The notes under the pieces: generated by a model
What the model was told of the DNA's origin: nothing
Databases searched by the model: none
Seen by the model: the letters and a program-made list of their open reading frames with translations, nothing else
In this document: positions 47,244-57,387 of the stretch, piece by piece
How positions within the stretch are numbered: position 1 is the stretch's first letter
Layout: every line of letters starts with the position of its first letter
Source: Lunularia cruciata
Taxonomy: Eukaryota; Streptophyta; Marchantiopsida; Lunulariales; Lunulariaceae
Length of the DNA: 64,000 nt
NCBI GenBank assembly: GCA_948567375.1
Contig: OX419761.1
Span: 24,616,501 to 24,680,500 of the forward strand
Direction of reading: 5' to 3'
Position numbers and translations under genes: made by a program

Positions 47244-48191
47244 TGTGACAACCCGGCAAATATCACTTTTGCGGTAATCGGGTAAGTAAAGTTTGTTCCC
47301 GCAGAGATACGACTCAAAAATGTCCAAATACAAAGCAAAGTAACAATTTCAGTTCTTCTTGACTTCTTCTTTAGTCTCTCAGGTAGAAACCACACCCAGA
47401 AGAGAGTAACAAGCACTGATTCGTAGTCTTGTCACAAATTCACACTCCTTAATCACAACTCCATCAAATCTTTCCAAACAATCTTGATTTGTGATGATTT
47501 AGGCTCTCCCGAAAACGGCACTTCACTGCAAAACGACTTCGCCTCAGAATTGTGTTCCACCCCTCCACTGAAGGCACAACTTCCTCGATCGAAATTGCTT
47601 CACATCAACCTCGCATTGCACTCACAAATGCAGAATACTACCAACACTACAATTCCTCTCAGATCTGTCAAGGCATTGCTTTGATTGCACTTCACTCAGG
47701 ATCAAACACACAGAATGAAGATCAAGGTTGTGGAATCCAACATCCAACAAACACTCTGACTTGCACTTTGAATTTCTCCAAACACTCACAAACATAATTG
47801 CAAAATTGATACTCGGAATCAAGCTCAAGCAACAAGCACTGCTTCACAGCACTTTGCTTTATCTATTCTTAGAAATAATGAGCACTGAACAACAATTTCC
47901 TGCGAATGCCACTCTTAAATAGTGAAGCAATCGAAAGTTTTAATAACTATACCATTCTACCACAAGTGTTCTAACCTGCAGATCTGAAATGACAATGCAC
48001 CTCTTCATATCTGCCCCTTCAAATCTCAAATTGGTTACTAATCCGATCCAATGTCTACTTCTGCCTCTTACACGAAATTGACTTCCTCGGGTTTGATCAA
48101 AACACAAGTTTGCACTCATTTCTTCTCCATTTGGTTTCAGCAGTGCTTTCTTCTTCTAAACTCGTCCAAAATGAAAAATGTGGGTACCACA
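47244..48191 (-). repeat. 3' LTR of element E
   Basis: 948 bp, TGTGACAACCC…GGTACCACA on the plus strand. Compared with the other LTR by eye, about 35-37 substitutions (roughly 4%), most of them C/T or G/A, and one 11-bp difference. Confidence 0.95.
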
Positions 48192-48205
48192 TACCCCCTC
48201 CCTCA
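48192..48205 (-). other. polypurine tract of element E
   Basis: On the minus strand tgagggagggggta lies directly before the 3' LTR start TGTGG. It is the only long purine run at that junction. Confidence 0.8.
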
Positions 48206-49560
48206 AATGGAGCGTCCCCGCAAACATAGACCTTGGGTGTCTTAGAAACTTCCGAGTCTATGGTCGAATATCTCCAAACTCTCCACCCGTTTACTCAAGT
48301 GGCAAAAGGATTACCTTCCAAATCGACAAGTTGCATGGATCCATTTTCGTAAAGATGAAGAACTCGATAGGGACCCATCCATCTCAAATGCAACTTTCCT
48401 GGAAAAAATATTCGGCGATTGTCATATAACAAAACCAAATCCCCTTCTTGTACAGTCATAGGCTTGATTCTCTGATCGTGCCTGACTTTCCTTTGTGCTT
48501 GTACTTCTTTTGTGGTTTGCATTGCATTGTCTCTTTTCTCTTCTAACCACATCAGTTGATGAATCCAAAGATCCTGACTTTCCTCTTCCGACATTCGTTC
48601 TTTGCACAGAACTTGATATGTCAGAACTATAAATTCAACTGGTAGTATGGGATGCAAGCCATATGTCAAGAAGTATGGGGTTTGTTTGGTTGTAATCTTC
48701 TATGTTGTTTGATAGGCCCATAATGCGGCTGGTAATTTTGTATCCCAGTCATAGGCATAATTGACAGTCACCTTATTCAAAATTTTACAAAGTAACCCAT
48801 TCGCTTTTTCCGTTAAGCCATTTGCTTTTGGGTTATAAGGAGTCGTCTTCTGATGTTTAATCTGAAAATACTTGGTTAATGCCTCCATTATCAAGTTCAA
48901 AAAATGTGTTCCTCGGTCACTGACCAATTCCAGAGGACACCCAATATTGGGAGATGATGTTTCGAAAGAAAATTTTTCTCCACAGTTTCAGCATCATCTT
49001 TGCAAGTTGCTTCCGCTTCAACCATCTTGGTAGCATAGTCAGTGCAAACCAAAATGTAGCGCTTTCTTGTGACTTGGGTCACTGGTTGAATGGGACCCAC
49101 AAAATCAAACCCCCATTTCTCAAAGGGGGCCAAAGGCAAAATTGGTCTCAAAGGCCATTGAGAAGTAGCCATTGGCTTCCCCGTTCTCTGACACGCATCA
49201 CAGCTTCGGATATGAGCATGTACATCTTTGTACATTGTAGGCCACCAATACCCTGCCGAAAGAATTTTCTTTATAGTATTCTTCAGAGCATAGTGTCCTC
49301 CCGATGCCTCGGAGTGTAAAGATTCAATCACTCCTCCTACTTTGTATGACTCCAAGCATCGCCGAAGTACTTCGTCTTTGCCCATCTTAAATAAAATGTT
49401 GTGTTTAAGCTGGTACGGCCCCATTTTCCTAAGAAAGACTGCCCGCTGTTCCGGATCCATCCCCTCAGGACAATGGAGAGTATTCAAATAATTATATTCA
49501 TCTGCATACCTTGTACTTCTCATTGCTGATAAGTGATACAACTCTTTGTCAGGGAACCAA
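48206..49560 (-). pseudogene. integrase of element E
   Basis: Zinc-binding HHCC domain: HSEASGGHY…SCDACQRTG (about 49310-49185). Core: KWGFDFVGPIQPV (first Asp), MVSDRGTHFLN (second Asp, about 48925) and NGLTEKANGLL (Glu, about 48815). The triad is complete. The C-terminal GPY-type module is recognisable (GDLVLLYDNRRIFFPGKLHL, RWMGPYRVL; about 48445-48350). One frameshift near 48930 and a stop near 48700 separate the parts. Confidence 0.92.
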
Positions 49561-50015
49561 TCGTCAATTTCCCACTCCTAGTCTTGAGTTTCTAACCTAG
49601 ACAGGAAGTCCGCATTCAAATGCAAAGCTTCCTTCCTCACTTGTACAGTATACGTGAACTCTTGTAATAACAAGATCCATCTTGCAATTTGTCACGATAA
49701 ATCTGCCTTCTTGACCAGATGTTGCAATGCATAATGGTCAACATAGAAGACAAACTCATATCCCAACAAATAATGACAAAATTTCTTGCAGGCATACACC
49801 ATTCCGAGTGCTTCTCTTTCAGTCGTCGAATAGTTCTTTTCAGAAACTGAAAGTTGTCGGCTAGCATAATACACCGGGTAGTCCTTCTTCTTCTCGTCCT
49901 TCTGACTTAAGACAACCCTGATGGCCATGGACGAAGTGTCCACATACACATGAAAAGGGACGTCCCAATTCGGGGCTCTCATGACTGGTGCTTCAACCAG
50001 TTTCTTCTTCAACAC
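49561..50015 (-). pseudogene. RNase H of element E
   Basis: PFHVYVDTSSMAIRVVLSQ, YYASRQLSVSEKNYSTTERE, ALGMVYACKKFCHYLLG and FYVDHYALQHLV supply the catalytic D, E, D positions. Stops occur at about 49690 and 49580, followed by LNADFLSRLETQD, the usual RNase H end. Confidence 0.9.
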
Positions 50016-50832
50016 CTAGAAAGCTTCTTCTTGATGTGCTTCCCATAGATAGTCTTTGGATTTCTTCAGAAGCTTTGTAAGTGGTGCAGCAAGCACTGCA
50101 TAGTTTGACACGAAGCGTCTGTAATATCCGACATGTCCCAAGAAGGCTCTCAGCTCCCGGATGTTCTTCGGGGATTCCAAAGCTGCAATTATCTTAACCT
50201 TCTCAACATCGACTGCAATACCTTGGCTTGACACCCGATGCCCTAGAAGAATTCCCTCCTTCATTGCAAAGAAGCATTTCTCTGGGTGTAATGACAAGCT
50301 GGCAAAACGACACCTTTCAAACATTTGGCGAAGGTAATCTATATGTACATCTCTTTGCCCAAACACACAAAAGTCATCAATAAAAACTTCAACAAATTTG
50401 CACAGGAAATCCTTGAAGATCAAATTCATCATCCGCTGGAAAGTAGCGGGAGCATTACACAACCCAAAGGGCATTTGATTGTAAGCGAAAGTGCCCCAAT
50501 CGGTCATGAATGTAGTTTTATCCTTGTCTTCTTCTCAAATAGATACTTGATTGTACCCTGAAAATCCATCGAGAAAACTATAACAAGGATGCCCAACTAC
50601 CTGATCTAAAATTGTATCGGTAAAAGGCAAGGGATGATGATCTTTCCTTGTAACTGCGTTCAATTTTCGGAAGTCTTGGCACACTCGGATCTTCCCTATT
50701 TTCTTCTTCAGGACAATGACAATGGGGGAGACCCATTCAATGCTTAAGATAGGGAAGATGATTACGGCCCCTAAGTACTTATCGATTTCATCTTTCACCA
50801 AAAGCGAGTACTTCGGGTTCAGGCGGTATTGT
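50016..50832 (-). pseudogene. reverse transcriptase of element E
   Basis: Reads WVSPIVIVLKKKIGKIRVCQ, DFRKLNAVTRKDHHPLPF, CYSFLDGFSGYNQV, QMPFGLCNAPATFQRMM and EVFIDDFCVFG (FIDD at the catalytic YxDD site), then LRAFLGHVGYYRRFV. Two in-frame stops, near 50535 and 50016. Confidence 0.93.
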
Positions 50833-51328
50833 CACTGCCGAACCGGAACTGCACCTTCAATCAAATCAATCCGGTGTTCTCCGAATTCTTGTGGAATACC
50901 CGGCATTTGATCAATCGACCAGGCAAATACATCCTGGAACTCTATAAACAGGGCAGTGTATCCTGCCAACTCCTCCAAAGTAACTATCTTCGAGATCTTT
51001 AAAATTTTTCCTTCAGTGAGTAACACCTCTTGATAGTCATCGGGTTGATGACTCCTTCAACGTGGCTTACTTGGCATATCCCGAGGCGAGCGGCCATCAA
51101 ACCCCCTTCCTCCAAGTCAGGTTCACCCGAGGTAAGGTCATATGGATCTTCGTCGTCAACCTCTACCTCGTAGCATTCCAAGTAATTAACTTGGACTTTG
51201 TCTTCGGATTTGTCCTCCTCTTCTGACGAACTTGTTTCCCAAGATGGGGAACCTTCGTCCAACTCACAGTCACCAGCTTCTGATCTTTGGACAAAATGTC
51301 CTTGAATCTTAACTTCTGCTGATGCCAA
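50833..51328 (-). pseudogene. acidic protease-RT spacer of element E
   Basis: Frame 51328-50999 encodes a Glu/Asp/Ser-rich segment (ETSSSEEEDKSEDKVQVNYL, DDEDPYDLTSGEPDLEEGGL). The next frame (51026-50832) carries the RT leader IEFQDVFAWSIDQMPGI. Frameshifts near 51230 and 51030 separate it from protease and RT. Confidence 0.75.
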
Positions 51329-52239
51329 TCCACTACAACTTGGGCACTATACAACCAGGGTCTGCCGATCAACAGAGGGTAACCAGTTTTTGTCACTGGC
51401 CGCAACATGATGTAATTCAACTTGAAGGGTACCCCTCCAATGATCGTGGTAATGTTTGACAGCATGCCCAAGGGCCGTCTCCTGGTTTGGTCTGCAAACT
51501 TCAAAACTCGGGGTGTTGGTTCAAACGTATGATACCCGAGTCGATTCGCAGTATCTTTGGTCATGACATTCACACCGGACCCAGAGTCAATGGGTATCGA
51601 TGTGATCATGCACCCTGCAATCTCCGCGTCTACCTCGGGAGATCCCAAATCTTCTTGTTCAATACAATAGATAGCAGCCAGGTCCTTCTTTGACATCGAC
51701 CTCACCTTCTTGAGGGCCGAATTAAGTTGTCTCTTGTACAGCTTGTTATCTTCCCACAATTGCTTAAATGTAACATTGGCATTTGTGGTGGCCGGATCGG
51801 CTACAATATCATATTGGGGAACTCCTCCCAATTTGACCGTCTTTGTCTTTGGCTTTGGGTCCAAGGACTCTCCATGCTCCCTCTTGACTTCGGGACGCTT
51901 CAAAATGGTGACGGGCTTGCTGAGGGCCTTAACCCGAGGTTCCTCGAGTTGGCCTACCTCGGCTTGGATCAGACCCTTTACTTTGGATCGGATGTCCGCC
52001 GGAAAAATTGGAGACTTCGTCTTCTTCTCTTCTTCCAAACTCAGTTCCCGAGTCTTGAGTAAGGCTTCTGTTAATTCTTTCTGCAAGGCTTTAGCTTTAG
52101 CTTTTGCGAGGATCTTTTCCTCCTTGGCCAAAAGAATAGCTTTTGGGCGCTGTCTCTTCGCCTTTCGAGAAGACGACAAGGTCATACTCAGTTCTTTGGG
52201 ATCACGCTTCTTCTTGCTGGAGCGTGTCTCAACTTTCAA
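51163..52239 (-). pseudogene. Lys-rich segment and retropepsin of element E
   Basis: A 358-codon frame, the longest in the element. The N-terminal half is Lys/Glu-rich (KRQRPKAILLAKEEKILAKA). The protease follows: MITSIPIDSGSGVNVMTKD (catalytic DSG), LKFADQT, and PLLIGRPWLYSAQVVVDW. The last 30 or so codons appear out of frame after a shift near 51230. Confidence 0.9.
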
Positions 52240-52338
52240 AATTTCAAGGTCTGGCCATTCTCCTTCTGAGGCCGGACTCCCTTCTTGAGGTCTTTCTTCC
52301 TCAAGAGTAATGCAATTTACATTTGTATCCCCCTTTGG

Positions 52339-53092
52339 CTAAAGTGCTGCACGCTCAGCGGGGGTCTGTACATATTTTACAGGAGGCTTCGGGTTTGGCG
52401 GGTGAGGGCATTGGTTGCCTGTATCCCCCGATCCTTTACAATTTCCACATAGGGGAACGTACCTAATTTGCCTTCTTGGCTCGGGACAAGTTGGAGACCA
52501 ATGTCCCATCGAGCCACAATTATAACAGGCTCCGGGTGCAACATTCTGAGGGCGATTTTGGTTGCTCATTGGTGGTCTTTGTGAAGGAGCATTGGGGTTA
52601 TACTCCTTGGGTCCAAACCTCGGACCTTGATACGATGTGCTCGGTTGAGGCTGTACCTCCTGAGTTTGGTACACCGCTTCTTCATCCTCGTCTTGCTTCC
52701 ATCCCGGAACCCAATCAATCTGCTGCACCGGGAATGCATTACGTGTATTGCATTCTGTGTTGGCGTGGCCGGATTTGCCACATGCGGTGCACCACACATT
52801 AGATCATCCAAATGCTGGGGCCTTTCTTCGGTCCTTAGTCCCAATCATCTAGATCTTGAAATCCGAAAACTCCTTGATGAGGGCATCCAGCTTCGTATCC
52901 GCCTTATGTACACTCTTGGCTGGAGGAGTCACTAGTTTCTTGCCTCCACGTCTTCTGACTCATCTTGGCTTTGATTCTTTTTTGGATTCCAAAGAAGAGC
53001 TTGAAGACATAAAGGATTCGTCCGAAGAAGGGGAGGTGCTGCGCAAAGCTCTCCTTCTAGGCTTCTTGCCCTTCTTCTCCGGATTTCTCTAG
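52339..53092 (-). pseudogene. nucleocapsid part of element E gag
   Basis: Two perfect CCHC knuckles, CTACGKSGHANTEC and CYNCGSMGHWSPTC, and a third with His replaced by Asp (CGNCKGSGDTGNQC), separated by a Pro/Gln-rich linker. The preceding basic/Ser stretch (KKPRRRALRSTSPSSDESF) has stops near 53090, 52945, 52850 and 52800. Confidence 0.9.
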
Positions 53093-54118
53093 TTACCGGC
53101 AAAGTGAGAGTGGGCCGCTTCATAACGAGCGACATGTTTGAGTACTTTGTCCAGGGAAGTTACGTTCCTCTCCCTGGCAAAGATTTGTATATCTGGTGAA
53201 AGGCCCCCAAGGAACCAGGTAATGGCTTGGGCATCGGAGTATCCCACCACCCCCGATTGCTTGGGAACTCGGTTCAGTAGTGCCATGAACCGCTCAGAGT
53301 AGTCTCTCAACTTCTCCTTCTTGCCTCGGTCCAAATCGTTGAGTGCTGCGAAGACACTCGTGTTGTAGTCAACCTCCCAGAATCGTTCCAGGAAGTTGTT
53401 TCTCATGTCTGCTCAGTCCGATGGTACAAACCCCTTTTGAGTCACATGGGTGTACCAGCTCCGTGCTTTCTTGCGAAGCAGACTTGGAAAAATTCTCAGT
53501 CTATCTGCCGAGTCATGCTCCTTGTTAGCAAAGGAGATGACTTCGAATTCTTTGATGAATTCATTGGGGACTTTGTCTTGTTCTGTCCCCTTATACTTCT
53601 GATAGGCGTGTCGGGTGACAGGGAGCAAAGTCATCATTCGATGCACTGGGATCGGCTGAGGTAATGTGGAACTTGACGGAACGGAAGAATTGGCTTGAAT
53701 TGACGTCGTGTTGTTAGCCTAGGGATTCCAATTCGTCAAATTCAAGGTAGGGTCTTCTTCAACAATTTCTGCTGTGAGGGTGTTGACTTCAACCCGAGTG
53801 GAAGAACCCACCTTCGATGGGTTCTTCAAAATTCCTTCGGGACAACCAAGGAATCATTCGTAGAAGATATTGACACTCGTCTTCAGTAAGTGTTTGTGCT
53901 ATCTTTTCTTGAACAAAGGTCTTCAAGGAAACAACTTCCTTTACAGCTCTAGAGGAAGTTGGTGTACTGGGCCGCAATGCATATGTTTGCCCACTCAATT
54001 CTTTCTTCTTCTTGGAAGAAGAGGGAGATGCGAAGTAGCCTTGCCAACCGCCTTCGCGTTTCTTGTGGTTGAGTTCTCGCAGGGCTTCTTGCACTTTGTG
54101 AAGGAGTTGAAACTCCAA
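53089..54118 (-). pseudogene. gag of element E (N-terminal and capsid parts)
   Basis: The N-terminal frame at 54118-53789 contains ALRELNHKKREGGWQGYF. The capsid part at 53646-53089 carries KKARSWYTHVTQKGFV, FLERFWEVDYNTSVFAALND, KLRDYSERFMALLNRVPKQS and ITWFLGGLSPDIQIFARE, the usual retrotransposon gag domain pattern. A frameshift near 53700 and a TGA near 53410 interrupt it. Confidence 0.88.
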
Positions 54119-54293
54119 TGCCTCTTGCTCAATTTTTTCAACAATGGATGGGACGTTCAGACGTTTGTCTTCTTCACGCTGAAGTGCTCGTCTTTGAGCT
54201 CTCTTCCCGTTGTTCTTTCAATGCAGACATTCATATTGCATTGATACCCAGTTTCCAATTTGGCTTCATATTCTTCCACTTCCGAGATTTGTA

Positions 54294-54311
54294 TCCCCGG
54301 CAGCGGCGCCA
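54294..54311 (-). other. primer binding site of element E (tRNA-Asp type)
   Basis: On the minus strand TGGCGCCGCTGCCGGGGA, seven bases after the 5' LTR. It is complementary to the 3' end of plant tRNA-Asp (GTC) as I know it, with one mismatch. Confidence 0.82.
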
Positions 54312-54318
54312 AAAATCA

Positions 54319-55277
54319 TGTGACAACCCGGCAAATATCACTTTTGCGGTAATCGGGTAAGTAAAGTTTGTTCCCGCAGAGATACAACTCAGAAATGTCC
54401 AAATACGAAGCAAAGTAACAATTTCAGTTCTTCTTGAGTTCTTCTTTAGTCTCTCAGGTAGAAACCACACCCAAAAGAGAGTAACAAGCACTGATTCGCA
54501 GTCTTGTCACAAATTCACACTCCTTAATCACAACTCCATCAAATCTTTCCAAACAATCTTGATTTGTGATGATTCAGGCTCTCCTGAAAATGGCACTTCA
54601 CTGCAAAATGACTTTGCCTCAGAATTGTGTTCCACCCCTCCACTGAAGGCACAACTTCCTTGATCAAAATTGCTTCACATCAACCTCGCACTGCACTCAC
54701 AAATGCAGAATACTACCAACACTACAATTCCTCTCAGATCTGTCAAGGCATTGCTTTGATTGCACTTCACTCAGGATCAAACACACAAAATGAAGATCAA
54801 GGTTGTGGAATCCAACATCCAACAAACACTCTGACTTGCACTTCAAATTTCTCCAAACACTCACAAACACAATTGCAAAATTGATACTTGGAATCAAGCT
54901 CAAGCAACGAGCACTACTTCACAACACTTTGCTTTATCTATTCTTAGAAATAATGAGCACTAAACAACAATTTCTTGCAAATGCCACTCTTAAATAGTGA
55001 AGCAATGGACAGTTTTAACAACTATACCATTCTACCACAAGTGTTCTAACCTGTAGATCCGAAATGACAATGCACCTCTTCATATTTGCCCCTTCAAATC
55101 TCAAATAGGTTACTAATCCGATCCAATGTCTACTTCTTCCTCTTACACAAAATTGACTTCCTCGGGTCTGATCAAAACACAAGTTTGCACTCATTTCTTC
55201 TCCATTTGGTTTCAATTTGGTTTCAGCAGTGCTTTCTTCTTCTAAACTCGTCCAAAATGAAAAATGTGGGTACCACA
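54319..55277 (-). repeat. 5' LTR of element E
   Basis: 959 bp; the extra 11 bp compared with the 3' LTR come from a local duplication tttggtttcaatttggtttc near 55205. Confidence 0.95.
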
Positions 55278-55282
55278 TCTAG

Positions 55283-55734
55283 CTATAGCCTATGCTCTTT
55301 AACCCCTCAATTGGGAAACTTACTAGTGGTATATTCTATTTTGGCACACTATTGTCTCCTTAGGACCTCTTTTTTGACACATAACTAGCTACTAACATAT
55401 GAACTTTTGCTCAATTACATAATTTTGAAAGTAGTATCTACCATATTTTCTCCCATAATTACCAAATGAGTGGTGTAGCCTTCATAAAGCTCTACATATA
55501 CCATAAGAGGATATGGTCTCATACGGCAAGAAGCTTTTATAGGATCATGGGCTCTAGTGGCTTCTTAAACAAGGTCTTAAACTAGGATTTTCTCCTTTTT
55601 CAAGGACCTATCACAATAAGATTTTATGATTCAAGCTCTTATGACTTCCAATCATCTCTTGATTGGCTCTAAACCTATTGCCAAGTCCTACCCACACAAC
55701 ACTCTAGAAATTTATTGACTTTGTATCACTATAC
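55283..55734. other. spacer, no supportable gene
   Basis: Right flank of the E insertion. No frame over about 50 codons with recognisable content and no repeat match in the window until the LINE relic begins. Confidence 0.4.
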
Positions 55735-56900
55735 TCTAGGAAGATCCAAACATATCTCAATAAGCATATGCACATTCACACCCTTACTATCATCCTCACT
55801 AATGCTTCACTACTTAATAGGTAGTAGCACATCCGCAAGGATGATGAGTATTCATAGATAGGGTCTCCATATATGGAGAGAAAGGCTTTAGAATGGATGG
55901 TGCTAGTTGACAAGGTAGAGCTTTTATACAAATTCAGAAATTTTTTCTATTAATATTTATGTATAATTTTTAATTGAGGTTTTATGAACATAATTTTTAT
56001 TATATCTTTTATATATTCTATATTTTGGTTTTCCATTATGCTTAACATTAAATTTTATATTTGTCTCATGTCAATTTTACCAATTCTTACATAGTGCATC
56101 CATAAGGATTCTATCTACATGAAAGGCTCTGGAGCTTAGCTCTATACCTCTCCTTTGATTTGGGACTTTTATTTTAGATTAGTGGAGATTACCACATCAC
56201 TTTGACTATGTTTGGGTCTACCTTACTTGACCCTTCTAGGGCTACTAAACTTGTGTACATGTGGTCCTCTATATGATACAAAAAGTGCATATATATATAT
56301 TTATATAATATTTATATTTATATAGAGCACACTAGATTTCATGATGCCATCTGAGATGCAATGGTATAGAACCTACAAGCTACAAGGTCCTAGGTATATA
56401 TTGAGTGATGGTTAGATCTATCAAGACCAGCTCCTTGCAATGTGAGAGCAAATATTGTGACATTAAAAAATGGTTAATGGACCTTGATTGACATTGTGAT
56501 TGCAAACGTCCTATTAGTAAAGTTGTTAGTATACATTGCATTCAGGTAGGAATAACAACAACCATCACCTCATAGAGAAATGAGGACCATTTTGAACCAT
56601 AACTATCCTTTGATACCTTTGTACCTTTGATTATTGAGATTTTTGTGCATCTTCATCAACACTTTGATGGTCTCTTAAGAGAAGAAGCATAGGTTCCTTG
56701 TAGAGGAGAAGGGCTTTTTTATCTCTCTAGCAATGCTCTCTTCTTATTATAAATAATGAGTTTCTGTTACTTTACCATGCTCTCAAGTTTTGGGTCTTCA
56801 TAACAAGCAATAACATCCAACATGTATAAGGTACTCTCTCTACACTTACCAAATATACTATTGGAGGACCTCTATCTGACAATATAACAATAGATTACTT
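55735..56900 (+). mobile_element. LINE 3' coding remnant, copy 3
   Basis: Parallels 16790-17727: agcatatgcacattcaca (about 55766), ggctctggagcttagctcta then gggacttttattttaga (about 56125-56180), atttcatgatgccat (about 56336), and the DIVIANV-like block (about 56490). An AT-rich expansion (55820-56110 and 56280-56330) is absent from the other copy. Coding potential is lost. Confidence 0.6.
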
Positions 56901-57017
56901 TGTAATTTTCCCTTTTGCTTGGCTTGGGGATGTTGTTATACTTTGGCTTTTAGCCTTTTTGGTTTATTGGATTGTGTGCTCTCTATTCCTTTTTGCACTT
57001 GTTGGTGCCTTGTATTG

Positions 57018-57219
57018 CTTTTTTGTAATCTTGATAAGTTATTCTAAAGAAGATATCAATTATCTGATTACCACAAATGAGCTAAAGACCCAATAGTATA
57101 ATCTAAAGGAAACAAAAAATCATTCCTTTAGATTATACTATTGGATCTCTAGCTCATTTGTGGTAATCAAATAATTTATATCTGCTCTAGAAAATACTTA
57201 TCAAGATTACAAAAAAAAG
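57018..57219. repeat. long inverted repeat (about 94-bp arms, 12-nt loop)
   Basis: The left arm (about 57018-57111) and right arm (57124-57219) are reverse complements with a few mismatches and one small bulge. The innermost part, atagtataatctaaagga against tcctttagattatactat, is perfect. The loop is about 12 nt. No clear target duplication was seen. It could be a foldback or MITE element or a small-RNA hairpin. Confidence 0.85.
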
Positions 57220-57387
57220 TCAAAAATAAGAAGAGTATATAAGCAACAAAAGAAGAGTATAGAAGCATTTTCAACTCTCTATTTTGGTAAGAAAAGTTGT
57301 TCATATGATCACAATATATTCAAGGAAGCTTTTGGAAGCTAGACTTGACTGGCAACTTATGAATAGAGTGTGAAATATATTGTAAGT

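Larger units (their letters stand above)
47244..55277 (-). mobile_element. complete Ty3/gypsy LTR retrotransposon E (8,034 bp)
   Basis: Coding strand is minus. It has LTRs at both ends (55277-54319 and 48191-47244), TG…CA termini, a TCTAG target duplication on each side (47239-47243 and 55278-55282), a tRNA-Asp primer site and a polypurine tract. Coding order is gag, protease, RT, RNase H, integrase, with no chromodomain. Order and primer suggest the non-chromoviral Athila/Tat group; this is inference. About a dozen in-frame stops and four frameshifts (about 53700, 51230, 51030, 48930) make it defective. Confidence 0.95.

Noticed and set aside
47484-48429. Several 60-83-codon plus-strand frames, repeated near 54.6-55.4 kb
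   Set aside because: They are chance frames in the two LTR copies of element E, which explains their near-identical duplicates.
51710-52288. 192-codon plus-strand frame
   Set aside because: Antisense of the Lys-rich/protease frame of element E.
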